Source: Pelagibius sp037652055
GTDB taxonomy: Bacteria > Pseudomonadota > Alphaproteobacteria > Kiloniellales > Kiloniellaceae
Length of the DNA stretch: 64,000 nt
NCBI RefSeq assembly: GCF_037652055.1
Contig: NZ_JBBKAH010000004.1
Location: forward strand, 186,001 to 250,000
Direction of reading: 5' to 3'
Below are positions 26,661 through 36,472 of the stretch, one piece after another. The notes below the pieces were generated by a model that ran no database searches, was not told where the DNA came from, and worked only from the letters and a program-made list of their open reading frames with translations. The translations under genes and the position numbers were made by a program. The first letter of the stretch is position 1; each line of letters begins with the position of its first letter.

Positions 26661-27539
26661 CGGCCCGCCCGCCCCACCGGATGCGACCTGCCGCGCGAGC
26701 GCGCAGAAATCCTCCACCGAGAGTTCTTCCGCCCGCGCGGTAGGCGTGATGCCCGTCGCCTCGAACAGCGCGGCCGGATCGCGCGTCAGCGATTTCAGGC
26801 CCAGGGACTTTAAGCTTTGCCGCAACATCTTGCGGCGCTGGCCGAAGGCGGCGGCGGTTACTTTCTCGAGGACGGCCAGGCTGGCGGGGGCCAGCGGCGC
26901 GGCGCGCGGCGTCACTGCGACGACGGTGGAAACGATCTTGGGCGGCGGCGTGAAGGCCTGGGGCGGGATGTCGAACAGAGGGCGCGGCGCGCAGAGCCAT
27001 TGGGTCAGCACCGAGAGGCGCCCGTAGGCCCTGCTGCGCGGCTTCGCCACCAGGCGGTCGGCGACCTCTTTCTGGAACATCAGGGTCATCGCGGAAAGGG
27101 CGCCGGGGTCATCGGCCAGGACGGTGAGCCAGTTCACCAGCAGCGCGGTCGAGATGTTGTAGGGCAGGTTGCTGACGATCTGGCGCGGCGCCGGCCCGAG
27201 CGCCGTCAGGTCGATCTCCAGGGCGTCGCCCTCGATCACCTGCAGTCGGCCGGGGTAGGCGGCGGCGAGCTCGGCCAGCGCCTCCAGGCAGCGGCGGTCC
27301 TTTTCCACCGCGACAAGCCGGGTGGCGCCGGCTGCCAGCAGGGCGCGGGTGAGGCCGCCGGGGCCGGGGCCGATCTCGATCACGGTGCCCTGCGTCAGGT
27401 CGGGGGCCGCGCGCGCGATGCGTCCCGTCAGGTTGAGGTCGAGCAGAAAGTGCTGACCCAGGGCCTTGCGGGCGCCGAGGCCGTAGCGCGCGATGACTTC
27501 GCGCAGCGGCGGCAGGGACGGCTCGGCCGATCCCGTCAT
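26643..27539 (-). CDS. rsmA: 16S rRNA dimethyltransferase RsmA (KsgA)
   Basis: A 298-residue SAM-dependent enzyme that dimethylates two adjacent adenines near the 3' end of 16S rRNA. Motifs are KALGQHFLLD, the SAM loop VIEIGPGPGGLTRALL and the catalytic NLPYNIS. The start ATG 27539 overlaps the pdxA stop by four bases; longer upstream reading is unrelated sequence in the pdxA region. It is the last gene of the lpt-surA-pdxA-rsmA chain. Confidence 0.97.
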   Translation of the reverse strand: MTGSAEPSLPPLREVIARYGLGARKALGQHFLLDLNLTGRIARAAPDLTQGTVIEIGPGPGGLTRALLAAGATRLVAVEKDRRCLEALAELAAAYPGRLQVIEGDALEIDLTALGPAPRQIVSNLPYNISTALLVNWLTVLADDPGALSAMTLMFQKEVADRLVAKPRSRAYGRLSVLTQWLCAPRPLFDIPPQAFTPPPKIVSTVVAVTPRAAPLAPASLAVLEKVTAAAFGQRRKMLRQSLKSLGLKSLTRDPAALFEATGITPTARAEELSVEDFCALARQVASGGAGGPSLAGA

Positions 27540-28552
27540 GACGCGGCGGTCTGGCGGCCGGCCGCCGCCATCTCCGCCGCCATGCGCAGCGCCGCCAGCA
27601 GGCTGGCGGGCGAGGCTTTGCCCGTGCCGGCGATGTCGAGCGCGGTGCCGTGGTCCGGCGAGCTGCGAATGATCGGCAGCCCGAGGGTGACGTTCACCCC
27701 GCCCTCGAAATCGATGGTCTTGATCGGGATCAGCGCCTGGTCGTGGTACATGCACAGCGCCACATCGTAGCCGCGCCGGGCAGCGGCGTGGAACATCGTG
27801 TCGGCGGGCAAGGGCCCGAAGGCCTCGATGCCATCGGCCTGGAGTTTCTGCACGGCGGGGCGGATGACCGCGTCGTCCTCGCGGCCCAGCTGGCCGCCTT
27901 CACCGGCATGGGGATTGAGGCCCGCGACGGCGAGACGCGGCCGGGCAATGCCGAAGTGGTGCCGCAGGGCCTCGGCGGTGGTCCTCCCCGTTTCGACGAT
28001 CATCGCCGTCGTCAGCGCCTCGGGTACCCGCGTCAGCGGCATGTGCACGGTGACAGGCACCACGCGCAGCTCGGGGCAGGCGAGCATCATCACCGGCGCC
28101 CGCGCGCTGCGGCAGAGCTCGGCGAGGTATTCGGTATGGCCCGGGTGTTTGAAACCCGCCTCCATGAGGACCTGCTTGTGAATGGGATTGGTGACCACGC
28201 CGGCGGCGGCGCCCGACTGCGCCAGCGCGACGGCGTGGCGGATCGAGGCCAGCACGGCCTCAGCATGGGCGGGGTCGAGGCGTCCCGGCTCGCCGGCCAC
28301 TGCCTGCTCCAGGGCGAGCACCGGCAGACCGGCGCAAAAAGCCCCGGCCGTGGCCTCAGGGCCGGCGATCTCAATCACCGGCACGTCGAGATTGAGCCGC
28401 TTCGCCAAGGCGGTGAGGCGGCGCGGATCATCGATGACGAAAAAGGCCGCCGCGGCGTCACTGTGCAGCCGCTGCCAAGCCTTCAGCGTCAACTCGCCGC
28501 CGATGCCGGCGGGCTCGCCCATGGTGAGCGCCAGGGGCGCCGGCGCCGCCAT
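27536..28552 (-). CDS. pdxA: 4-hydroxythreonine-4-phosphate dehydrogenase
   Basis: A 338-residue enzyme of pyridoxal phosphate synthesis. It starts near LALTMGEPAGIGGELTLKA, and carries the metal-binding histidines in LNPHAGEGG and MYHDQALIPIK. NPIHKQVLMEAGFKHPGHTEYLA is also typical. It is placed between surA and rsmA as in many proteobacteria. Confidence 0.96.
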   Translation of the reverse strand: MAAPAPLALTMGEPAGIGGELTLKAWQRLHSDAAAAFFVIDDPRRLTALAKRLNLDVPVIEIAGPEATAGAFCAGLPVLALEQAVAGEPGRLDPAHAEAVLASIRHAVALAQSGAAAGVVTNPIHKQVLMEAGFKHPGHTEYLAELCRSARAPVMMLACPELRVVPVTVHMPLTRVPEALTTAMIVETGRTTAEALRHHFGIARPRLAVAGLNPHAGEGGQLGREDDAVIRPAVQKLQADGIEAFGPLPADTMFHAAARRGYDVALCMYHDQALIPIKTIDFEGGVNVTLGLPIIRSSPDHGTALDIAGTGKASPASLLAALRMAAEMAAAGRQTAAS

Positions 28553-28602
28553 GGCGTCAACGGATCCGGCACAGAGGTTGGGCAGACCGGGCCGGCAGCC
28601 CG

Positions 28603-29592
28603 TCAGATGCGCACATCGACGTTGGCCGCGCGGCGCAGGTCCTGCAGGGAGCGCTGGGCGAGCTGGTCGAGCCGCTGGTTGGTCAGGGTCTCCTCGATGC
28701 GCCCGCGGTCGATGTCCTGACCTTCATTCTTGCGCATGTCGCGCAGGAAGAGGATGTGATAGCCGGAGACGGTGCGGATCGGAACGGATACCTCGCCCGG
28801 GCCCATCTGGGCGAGGACGGAATTCAGCTCCTCCTCCATTTCGCCGTCGCGTACCCAGCCAAGGTCGCCACCCAGCGAGGCCGTTCCGGACTGCGAGAAC
28901 TGGCGGGCGAGGCCGGCGAAGTTCGCCCCCTGGCGCAGCTCCTCGAACAGGCGCTCGGCGTTGGCCCTTGCCTCGCCCTCCCTGGCCGTCGACTCGATGG
29001 GAATGAAGATCTCGGCGACGCGCCGCTCGACCGCGCCGCGCCGCGCGGAGAGCCGGCTGGCAACCTCCTCGACTTCCTCCGGGGTGATCACCACGTTGGG
29101 ACGCAGGCGCCGCTGAATGATGGCCTGCCAGGCGATCTGGGCGCGGATCTGGTCGATCAGCGTCGTCGGGATAATGCCGCGGTTGCGCAGCATGGTGAGG
29201 AACTGGCCCTCGGTCATGCTGTTCTGCTGGGCGATCTGCTCCAGCGCGCCGGCGACCTGGAGGTCGGTCACCGAGATGTCCAGGCGCTCGGCCTCCTGCA
29301 TCTGCAGGCGCTCGTCGATCAGGCTGCGCAGCACCTGCGGGGTCAGCCGGCGGCGCACCTCCTGGGTGTCTTCCACCCCGGCTGCGACCACGGCCAGTTG
29401 AACGCGCATGGCGAGGTCGAGCACCGAGATGATGTCGTCGTTGACCACCGCGGCGGGACGGAAGAGGTCTGACTGCGCCCTGGCGGCATCCGTGGGACCG
29501 CCGGCGGCCAGGACGGAGGCCAGACCCAGGACCCCAAGGCCGAAGACGATACGGCGTCGCGCAATCTTAAGAGGCTTTTTCAGCAGACTCAT
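28603..29592 (-). CDS. surA: Periplasmic chaperone/peptidyl-prolyl isomerase SurA
   Basis: A 329-residue exported protein. The signal peptide is about residues 1-37 (basic start, hydrophobic core, ending ARA-QS). The N-terminal chaperone domain (AVVNDDIISVLDL, LIDERLQMQEAERL) is followed by a single parvulin domain with GDLGWVRDGEM and VSGYHILFL, whereas E. coli SurA has two. It escorts outer-membrane proteins, including the neighbouring LptD. ATG 29592 was chosen because it begins the signal peptide. Confidence 0.93.
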   Translation of the reverse strand: MSLLKKPLKIARRRIVFGLGVLGLASVLAAGGPTDAARAQSDLFRPAAVVNDDIISVLDLAMRVQLAVVAAGVEDTQEVRRRLTPQVLRSLIDERLQMQEAERLDISVTDLQVAGALEQIAQQNSMTEGQFLTMLRNRGIIPTTLIDQIRAQIAWQAIIQRRLRPNVVITPEEVEEVASRLSARRGAVERRVAEIFIPIESTAREGEARANAERLFEELRQGANFAGLARQFSQSGTASLGGDLGWVRDGEMEEELNSVLAQMGPGEVSVPIRTVSGYHILFLRDMRKNEGQDIDRGRIEETLTNQRLDQLAQRSLQDLRRAANVDVRI

Positions 29593-29731
29593 TGATATTT
29601 CCGGTTTCTTTGAAACGTGGCCGCAGTATATCGCGCCGGTCAATGCCGGTTCAAACGGAAGCTGATGCGTGGCTGCCGGCGGGTGCCAAGTTAACCCCTT
29701 CGAGGGTTAGCCTAAGGGTTTCAACAGCGCA

Positions 29732-31933
29732 TCAACCGCCCGTGATCCCGCCAAGATACTTGAACACCACCCGCACGAAGACGCTGTCGTCTTCTTCCAG
29801 CTCGCGGTCGCTGTAGTTGGTGCGTTGGGCGACGCCTTCGATGAGGAAGCAGTCGTCCTGATAACCGAGGGTGATGGCGGAGCGCAGCGCTCGGTCTTCC
29901 TGCAAGTCGCGGCGATGGGAAAATCCGACGGACCAGTTCTCGTTGAGCTGTGAGCGGATACCGAAGGTGACCTCCTCGCGGTCATCGAATTCGTCGCCGG
30001 ACTGATCGTTGATGAAAAAGTAGGAGAGATCGAGTTTTAGCGCCGGCGGGCCGATGCTCGTCGAGACTTCGCTGCGCTGGGCCTGCAGATCGTCCTTGTC
30101 GAGACGGAAGCGGTAGAGGAAATCGAGATCCTCGAGCGGGCGCAGCTGAACCCGGCCGACCAGGTCGGAGAACTTGTCCTCGAGGCCCGAGCCCTCGGCA
30201 TAGACGTCGTGGTTCTCCGTCAGCCGGTAGCTCTGGCCGAGGAAGGCGCCGGCGGATCCATCATCGCCGAAGGTCCCCGTCCACTTGATGCCGTAGTCGA
30301 AGCGGGTTCCGGAGTCGACGCGGTCGCGGCCGGGAAAGCGATTCAGCTCGAAGATGTTGGTGTCGTCGAACTCGAAGCCGAGACTGTCCTCATTCGGAAT
30401 GTCGCCGGGGTTGGAGCCATTTGGCGCGAAGACGGCCTGAGCGATCGGCTCGATGACCTGCTGGACCGTGCCGTCCTGGCGCACCCAGGGATAGCGCCAC
30501 TTCACCGCGAACTGGGGAAAGAGGCGGCCGGCGGTGTCGCTGCCGGGGGCATTGGAGGGGTTGACGTTGTTGGAGCCCGGCACCACACCGTGGGTCCAAT
30601 AGCCGTCGGCCTGGACCTGCGCGGTGACTTCGTAGATGTCTCCGATCGGGCCGGCAAAGGGCAGGTGGTAGCCGCTGATCACGGACAGCCGCCGGCTGTC
30701 GCGCCCTTCGATGCGGCTCAATGCCACGAGATTCGCATCGACGGTGTAGTGGCCGCCCGGCAGGACGATCCCGGGCTCGCTGATGAAATTGTAGTCCGCC
30801 AGCGGCGCGACGATGGGGAACTCGTTGCTGCTGTCGGATTCACGCAGGCCCTGGTAGGCGAAGCCGCGGACGGCGGCGTAGTTGCGGCCCTTCAAACCTT
30901 CGAGATAGCCTTCGCTGGTCAAGGTCCGCGATGAGTCGAAGTCATAGGCGCGCAGGTAGGTATCGTCCGAAGCGCGGTTGACTTCGAAGCCCCAGCGCCA
31001 GGTCGGGTCGAGTTCGAACTGGCCCTCGGCGTCGATGTGGCCGCGAAAGCGGTCGTGGGCGACGTTGCCGCCGCTTTCCACGCGGTCGGCAACAGTGGCG
31101 CTGCCAGCGATGCGTATTTCGCCATCGGTAAAAAGGTGGCGGTATTCGCCCGTCAGGTTGAGGCCTTGCTCGGTCGAGACGATCGGCGCGACGGTGAGGT
31201 CGCTGGTATCGTCGATCGCCCAGAAATAAGGGACCTCGAAAGCGTAGCCCAGATAGTCGCTGTTGCCGACCGTGGGAGCGAGCACGCCGCTGCGGCGGTC
31301 GACGGTGGGGTCGGGGTGCTGCAGGTAGGGTGTGTAGAGGACCGGGATGCCGAAGAACTCCAGCCAGGCGTCATGGTAGATGATGTCGTGGGCCTCCTGG
31401 TCGTGGATGACCTCGTTGGCCTTGATCTGCCATAGCGGCGGGCGCGTCGGGTCGTCACGGCACAGCTCGCAGGGGCTGAAGACACCTTTGTTGAATTCCG
31501 TCCGATTGCCGCCGGTGCGAGTCCCGCTGGCTGCCGCGATTCGGGTGTTGTCGGCCAGCAGCACGCGGATGTCGCGGATGAAACCTTCCCTCAGATTGCC
31601 GGTCAGCTCGACGAAATCGGCAAAGAGCGTGTCCCCGTTCGGCTCGATAACGCTGACGTTGCCCTCAGCCGTCACCACGTCGGCGTTGATGTCGTAAGTC
31701 ACCCGATCGGCAAGCACGACGCGCCCGGCCTGCGAAATCTCGACCTCGCCTGAAGCGATCACCAGCCCGTTGGTCTCGTCGTAGGTCAGCTGATCAGCCG
31801 TGATCAGCGCCGGAACTTCATCCAACCCCTGGACATCCAGGTCCTGGGCCGCCGCAATATCCCCGACGCCCGCACAGACAATAAACATCGCGGCAGCCAC
31901 GGCCACCGCTCGCCCCAATCCCCCCCGTTCCAT
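29732..31933 (-). CDS. lptD: LPS assembly outer-membrane protein LptD
   Basis: A 733-residue protein that, with LptE, inserts lipopolysaccharide into the outer membrane. A signal peptide (to about residue 29, AAAQ) precedes an OstA-like periplasmic domain (ITADQLTYDETNGLVIASG, VVLADRVTYD) and a long beta-barrel. Cysteines are Cys155 and Cys158 (CELC) and a single Cys695 near the C-terminus, a pattern different from the four cysteines of E. coli LptD. The gene follows lptG by 7 bases. Confidence 0.95.
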   Translation of the reverse strand: MERGGLGRAVAVAAAMFIVCAGVGDIAAAQDLDVQGLDEVPALITADQLTYDETNGLVIASGEVEISQAGRVVLADRVTYDINADVVTAEGNVSVIEPNGDTLFADFVELTGNLREGFIRDIRVLLADNTRIAAASGTRTGGNRTEFNKGVFSPCELCRDDPTRPPLWQIKANEVIHDQEAHDIIYHDAWLEFFGIPVLYTPYLQHPDPTVDRRSGVLAPTVGNSDYLGYAFEVPYFWAIDDTSDLTVAPIVSTEQGLNLTGEYRHLFTDGEIRIAGSATVADRVESGGNVAHDRFRGHIDAEGQFELDPTWRWGFEVNRASDDTYLRAYDFDSSRTLTSEGYLEGLKGRNYAAVRGFAYQGLRESDSSNEFPIVAPLADYNFISEPGIVLPGGHYTVDANLVALSRIEGRDSRRLSVISGYHLPFAGPIGDIYEVTAQVQADGYWTHGVVPGSNNVNPSNAPGSDTAGRLFPQFAVKWRYPWVRQDGTVQQVIEPIAQAVFAPNGSNPGDIPNEDSLGFEFDDTNIFELNRFPGRDRVDSGTRFDYGIKWTGTFGDDGSAGAFLGQSYRLTENHDVYAEGSGLEDKFSDLVGRVQLRPLEDLDFLYRFRLDKDDLQAQRSEVSTSIGPPALKLDLSYFFINDQSGDEFDDREEVTFGIRSQLNENWSVGFSHRRDLQEDRALRSAITLGYQDDCFLIEGVAQRTNYSDRELEEDDSVFVRVVFKYLGGITGG

Positions 31934-31940
31934 TCCTTGG

Positions 31941-33074
31941 CTATCCGTCCTCCAAATGAAGCAGCATCGCCACGCCGAGCATCAACGACACGCCGGCGGG
32001 GGCCCAGGCTGCTAGCACGACCGGGATGGTTCCTGAAAGCCCGATCGCGAATACAAAGTTCGACAGGAAGTATAGGAGAAAGCCTGTCAACATGCCCGCC
32101 AGAATCACCACGCCGACCCGGCCCCGACGCTGCGGGCGCAGGGAAAAAGTGGCAGCCAGCAGGACCATGGCGGCAAACAGCATCGGCAAGGCGAGCAGCC
32201 GATGGAACTGCAGCCGGTGTGGAGTCGCGGAGAATCCGGCAGCTTGCATGAGGCTGATGAAGCCCGGCAGGTTCCAGAACGAAATGGTCTCCGGCGGCGC
32301 GAAGCTGTCCTGGATGTTGTCGGCCGTCAGGTCCGTGGGCAATGCCAACTGCTCGTGAAACTCCGAGGGTACGCCGGGGCGCGCGAGCCAGGCGTCGAAC
32401 AGCAGCCAGCGGCCGCTCTGCAGCTGTGCTTCGCGCGCGTCGATTCGGTCGACGAAGCGGTCCTGTTCGGCGTAGCGGAAGACCATCACCTGCTGCAGCG
32501 CGACCGACCCGGGCTTGATGCTTTCGGCATGGATCACCGATTGGCCGCTCTCGTCGGCCTGGCGCAGCCAGAGCCCGGTTTCCGACACCGCCAGCATGCT
32601 GGCCTGGTTGCGGACGTAGTTGGCCTCCAGGCGCTCGTAGCGGCTCAGCAGAACCGAGGAAAGCGGGTTCAGAGCGCAGACCGCCAAGGCCCCGAGCACC
32701 ACCGAACTGGCCAGCACGGGAAGGAGGAACTGCCACACGGATACACCGGCCGCACGCGCGACCACCAACTCGTGCGAGCGGGTGAGGCGCCAGAAGGTCG
32801 CCATGGCGGCGAACAGAATGGTGAAGGGCATCACCTCCTGGCTGAGATAGGGGAGTTTCAGGAACGCCATGTTCAGGGTGATGCCGAGCGAAACATCCTT
32901 GGTGGCCAGGCGATCCAGCAGATCGACGATGGTGGCCAGGTAGATGATGGCGACGATGGCGAAGAAAAAACTGCAGAACCAGGACAGGTATTGGCGCGCG
33001 ATGTACTTGCTCAGCGTGGGGGAGAGGCGCAACCGGCGCATCGCCGGCTGGCTGGTGACCAGGTCGGTCATCAT
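31941..33074 (-). CDS. lptG: LPS export permease LptG
   Basis: A 377-residue inner-membrane permease with three helices near each end and a periplasmic beta-jellyroll between. Recognisable regions are LSKYIARQYLSWF, the LATIVDLLDRL helix, LPYLSQEVMPFTILFAAMATF and the conserved RSHELVVARAAGVS. With LptF and the ATPase LptB it pulls LPS from the membrane. Its start overlaps the lptF stop by four bases. Confidence 0.94.
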   Translation of the reverse strand: MMTDLVTSQPAMRRLRLSPTLSKYIARQYLSWFCSFFFAIVAIIYLATIVDLLDRLATKDVSLGITLNMAFLKLPYLSQEVMPFTILFAAMATFWRLTRSHELVVARAAGVSVWQFLLPVLASSVVLGALAVCALNPLSSVLLSRYERLEANYVRNQASMLAVSETGLWLRQADESGQSVIHAESIKPGSVALQQVMVFRYAEQDRFVDRIDAREAQLQSGRWLLFDAWLARPGVPSEFHEQLALPTDLTADNIQDSFAPPETISFWNLPGFISLMQAAGFSATPHRLQFHRLLALPMLFAAMVLLAATFSLRPQRRGRVGVVILAGMLTGFLLYFLSNFVFAIGLSGTIPVVLAAWAPAGVSLMLGVAMLLHLEDG

Positions 33075-34192
33075 GCCGAGGCCTCGCCGAGACGCGAGGG
33101 ACTCTCGCGCCGCACTGGTCGGTGCAGCAGAACGTAGATTCCGAGGCCGGTGGCAAGCACCGGCGCTGCATACATTCCAATCACCGCCGCGGCATTACGG
33201 CTGGCCAGGTCGTGCAGCGCCAGCGAAGCGCCTTCCAGCGCGGCCACGCAAGCGATAGCCGCCAGCACGCGCTTGGTCTGACCGCGTCGGTTGAACTCGC
33301 CGGACAGCAGTGCCGCCATGCCGATCAGGACGAAGACAACCGTATACAGCGGCCCGACCAGGCGATTGTGCCCCTCGGCAATCAGCTCCTGCCGATAGCG
33401 CTGATCGCGCCGCTCCTCGCTGGGAAACAGCAACGCGCCCAGGAAGCGCTCCTTGGGCTCGCGCCAGCGCGACTGCGCGGCTTCGCCGAACTCGCTGAGC
33501 TCAACCGTGTAGCGGTCGAAGTAGAGCAGGGAGAAACGGCCGGTGGCGCTGTCCACCGACTGACGGTTGCCGTTTTCCATCACCACCCGCGGGCCGGCTT
33601 CGCTGGCGACCAGCGCGCCACGCTCGGCCATCATGGTCACCGGGTTGGCCGGCTCCCGGTTGTCGTGCACCAGGATCCCGCGTAGTTCTCCGTCCGCGGA
33701 GCGTTCGCGCACATAGACTGTGACGCCTTCGCTGAGCACGGTGAAAACGCCCTCCTGCAGCAACACGGTCGAAAAGTCGTTGCGGAAGGCATTCTGCAGA
33801 TCTTTGAAATTACGGAAGGAAAGCGGCAGGAAGTAGAGCGTGATGGAATACATCACAACGGTCACCAGGACCGCCAGAATGAGGGCGGGGCGGGCCAGCT
33901 GCAGCTGCGACAGGCCGGCGGCGCGCATCACCACCATTTCGCTGTCCATCGCCAGCTTGTGATAGATGAAGAGCACGGCGACGAAAGCGGCAACCGGCAA
34001 CACGACGCCGAGGAATGAGGGCAGCAGCAGGCCCACGAAGGTGAGAAAGGTGGACGCGGGCAGGCCCCGGTTGACGATGTAGTCGATCAGGCGCAGCGAC
34101 TGCGTCAGCCAGATGGCGAAAGTCAGCGCCATGGTGACAAAAATTGTCGCCATGACGAGCTGTCCCAAGATGTAGCGTGTGATCCAGGGCAT
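33071..34192 (-). CDS. lptF: LPS export permease LptF
   Basis: A 373-residue partner of LptG with the same layout: WITRYILGQLV start, LPSFLGVVLPVAAFVAVLF, and the YHKLAMDSEMVVMRAAGLS region that contacts LptB. ATG 34192 is preferred over a TTG three codons earlier. It is the first gene of the chain lptF-lptG-lptD-surA-pdxA-rsmA and is divergent from pepA. The 242-base interval between the two genes must hold both promoters, but I could not assign convincing -35/-10 pairs. Confidence 0.94.
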   Translation of the reverse strand: MPWITRYILGQLVMATIFVTMALTFAIWLTQSLRLIDYIVNRGLPASTFLTFVGLLLPSFLGVVLPVAAFVAVLFIYHKLAMDSEMVVMRAAGLSQLQLARPALILAVLVTVVMYSITLYFLPLSFRNFKDLQNAFRNDFSTVLLQEGVFTVLSEGVTVYVRERSADGELRGILVHDNREPANPVTMMAERGALVASEAGPRVVMENGNRQSVDSATGRFSLLYFDRYTVELSEFGEAAQSRWREPKERFLGALLFPSEERRDQRYRQELIAEGHNRLVGPLYTVVFVLIGMAALLSGEFNRRGQTKRVLAAIACVAALEGASLALHDLASRNAAAVIGMYAAPVLATGLGIYVLLHRPVRRESPSRLGEASA

Positions 34193-34434
34193 CGGGCCCA
34201 ATCGCTGCGGTCCGCAAAGTTCAGAGATAACGCGCAGCCCTTGCCCGCGTCCAGCGAAATCCCTGGAATTTCAGGCCTCGGCGAGGCCTTGGCCGGGGCC
34301 TTCGATGAGGTCTTGAACTTGGCCGCCGGCGCTGACAGTCTGTTCCGCCTTATCGTTTTGCCCTTTGATCATTTCATGGCCGCCGCGCCGCGGGGCAGCT
34401 GGCGCCGGCTCTAGTTCTGTCCGCGAGGGAATTG

Positions 34435-35949
34435 ATGAATATTAGCTTTGCTGCGCCGAGCGTACCGACGTCCGGCGCCCTGGTTGTCGGCGTGCTCGAG
34501 GGGAAGAAACTGACTCCTTCGGCGGCGAGCCTCAACAAGCAGACCGATGGTGCGCTGGAGCGTGCCATCGCCACGGGCAGCTTCGCCGGCAAGAAAGGCG
34601 AGATCCTGGAGATCATCGCCCCGGCCAATCTGCAGAACAGCCGCATCCTGCTGGTCGGCATCGGCGAGCCGGGCAAGCTGTCGGAAAAGGACCTGGAGGA
34701 TCTGGGCGGCAGCGCGGCGGCGCGGCTGCTGGCCGGCGGCGACGAGAAGGCCGCCTTTCTGGTCGACAAGCTGCGCGGCGGCAAGAGCGCGCAGGAGCGC
34801 GCCGCCCACTATGCCTTCGGCGCCTTGCTGCGCAGCTACCGCTTTGACAAGTACAAGACCAAGGAGAAGCCGGAGAAGAAGCCAAAACTTAAGGAAATCA
34901 AAGTTTTGGTGGAAGATGCTGCGACGGCGAAGCGGCTTTTCCAGAAGCTTGAGAAGATCGCCGAGGGTGTCTTTTTCACCCGCAATCTGGTGACCGAGCC
35001 GGCCAACGTGCTGTTCCCCAAGTCGCTGGTCGCCGAGGCCAAGAAGCTGACCAAGCTGGGCGTCAAGGTGACGGTGCTGGGCGAAAAGGAGATGAAGAAG
35101 CTCGGCATGGGGGCGCTGCTGGGCGTGGCCCAGGGCTCGGCCCAGGAGCCGCAGCTGCTCATAATGGAGTGGCAGGGTGCGGCGGGTGCCAAGGACGCGA
35201 AGGGGAAGGGGGGCGCACCGGTCGCCTTCGTCGGCAAGGGCGTCACCTTCGACACCGGCGGCATCTCGCTGAAGCCGGCCGCCGGCATGGAAGACATGAA
35301 GTGGGACATGGGCGGCGCCGGCGCCGTGGTTGGCGTCATGCATGCGCTGGCCGGCCGCAAGGCCAAGGTCAACGCCGTCGGCATCTGCGGCCTGGTCGAG
35401 AACATGCCTTCGGGCACCGCCCAGCGCCCGGGCGACGTGGTGACGTCGATGTCGGGCCAGACCATCGAGGTGCTGAACACCGATGCGGAAGGCCGCCTCG
35501 TGCTCTGCGACGCCCTCTGGTACACCCAGGAGAACTATAAGCCGAAGCTGATCGTCGACCTGGCGACGCTGACCGGGGCCATCATCATCGCGCTGGGCAA
35601 CGAGCAGGCCGGCCTGTTCAGCAACGACGACAAGCTGTCCGAACAGCTGACGGCCGCCGGCAAGAAGGTCGGCGAGCCGCTGTGGCGCCTGCCGCTGGGG
35701 CCCGAATACGACAAGGCGATCGACTGCGATGTGGCCGACATGAAGAACATCAGCGGCGGCCGCGGCGCGGGATCGATCACCGCCGCCCAATTCCTGCAGC
35801 GCTTCATCAAGGAAGGCACGCCCTGGGCGCACCTCGACATCGCCGGTGTGGCCTGGTCGACCAAGGACAAGCCGACGGTGCCCAAGGGCGGCACCGGCTA
35901 CGGCGTGCGCCTGCTCGACGCCTTCGTGGCGGAGCACTACGAGAAGTAG
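34435..35949 (+). CDS. pepA: Leucyl aminopeptidase (M17)
   Basis: A 504-residue cytosolic zinc peptidase. The C-terminal catalytic domain has the metal-binding lysine/aspartate segment GKGVTFDTGGISLKP, MKWDMGGAGAV, and NTDAEGRLVL, the family signature. GAGGGA lies about 6 bases before the ATG at 34435; a TTG one codon earlier is also possible. It is followed by holC, as in E. coli. Confidence 0.97.
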   Translation: MNISFAAPSVPTSGALVVGVLEGKKLTPSAASLNKQTDGALERAIATGSFAGKKGEILEIIAPANLQNSRILLVGIGEPGKLSEKDLEDLGGSAAARLLAGGDEKAAFLVDKLRGGKSAQERAAHYAFGALLRSYRFDKYKTKEKPEKKPKLKEIKVLVEDAATAKRLFQKLEKIAEGVFFTRNLVTEPANVLFPKSLVAEAKKLTKLGVKVTVLGEKEMKKLGMGALLGVAQGSAQEPQLLIMEWQGAAGAKDAKGKGGAPVAFVGKGVTFDTGGISLKPAAGMEDMKWDMGGAGAVVGVMHALAGRKAKVNAVGICGLVENMPSGTAQRPGDVVTSMSGQTIEVLNTDAEGRLVLCDALWYTQENYKPKLIVDLATLTGAIIIALGNEQAGLFSNDDKLSEQLTAAGKKVGEPLWRLPLGPEYDKAIDCDVADMKNISGGRGAGSITAAQFLQRFIKEGTPWAHLDIAGVAWSTKDKPTVPKGGTGYGVRLLDAFVAEHYEK

Positions 35950-36001
35950 GGCCGCCGGGGGGCGGCCCGCCGCCCCCCACGGTCCAGGGGGGCCGCTTCC
36001 G

Positions 36002-36451
36002 ATGACAGAGGTGCGTTTCTACCACCTGACCCGCACGCCGCTCGACCAGGCCTTGCCCCAGATGCTGGAGAAGACCCTGGAGCGCGGCCAGCGGGCGGTG
36101 GTGCGCGCGGGCTCAGAGGCGCGGGTGGAGGCGCTGTCGGCCCGGCTGTGGACCTACCATGACCGCTCTTTCCTGCCCCACGGCACGGTCAAGGATGGCC
36201 GCGCGGAGCGCCAGCCGGTCTGGCTGACGGTGCAGGACGAGGCGCCCAACGGCGCCGAGGTGCTGTTCCTCACCGACGGCGCCACCTCCGACAAGATCGC
36301 CGACTTCGGCCGCTGCGTGCTGCTGTTCGACGGCGGCGACGACGAGGCGCTGGCGCAGGCGCGCGCCCAGTGGAAGACTTTCAAGGAGGCCGGTCACGCC
36401 GTCAGCTACTGGCAGCAGGACGATGATGGCCGCTGGGGCCAGAAGGCCTAG
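36002..36451 (+). CDS. holC: DNA polymerase III chi subunit
   Basis: A 149-residue HolC, the clamp-loader accessory protein that binds SSB through psi. It begins MTEVRFYHLTRTPLDQALP, and has the conserved LWTYHDRSFLPHG and VLFLTDGA. Upstream in-frame extension overlaps pepA and is unrelated. The short pepA-holC gap (52 bases) suggests one transcript. Confidence 0.94.
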   Translation: MTEVRFYHLTRTPLDQALPQMLEKTLERGQRAVVRAGSEARVEALSARLWTYHDRSFLPHGTVKDGRAERQPVWLTVQDEAPNGAEVLFLTDGATSDKIADFGRCVLLFDGGDDEALAQARAQWKTFKEAGHAVSYWQQDDDGRWGQKA

Positions 36452-36472
36452 GGGCCGCGACGGCCGCAAGGC

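Noticed and set aside
26643..27755. rsmA with a 72-residue N-terminal extension
   Set aside because: The extension is an alternate-frame reading of pdxA; rsmA starts at 27539 with an ATGA overlap.
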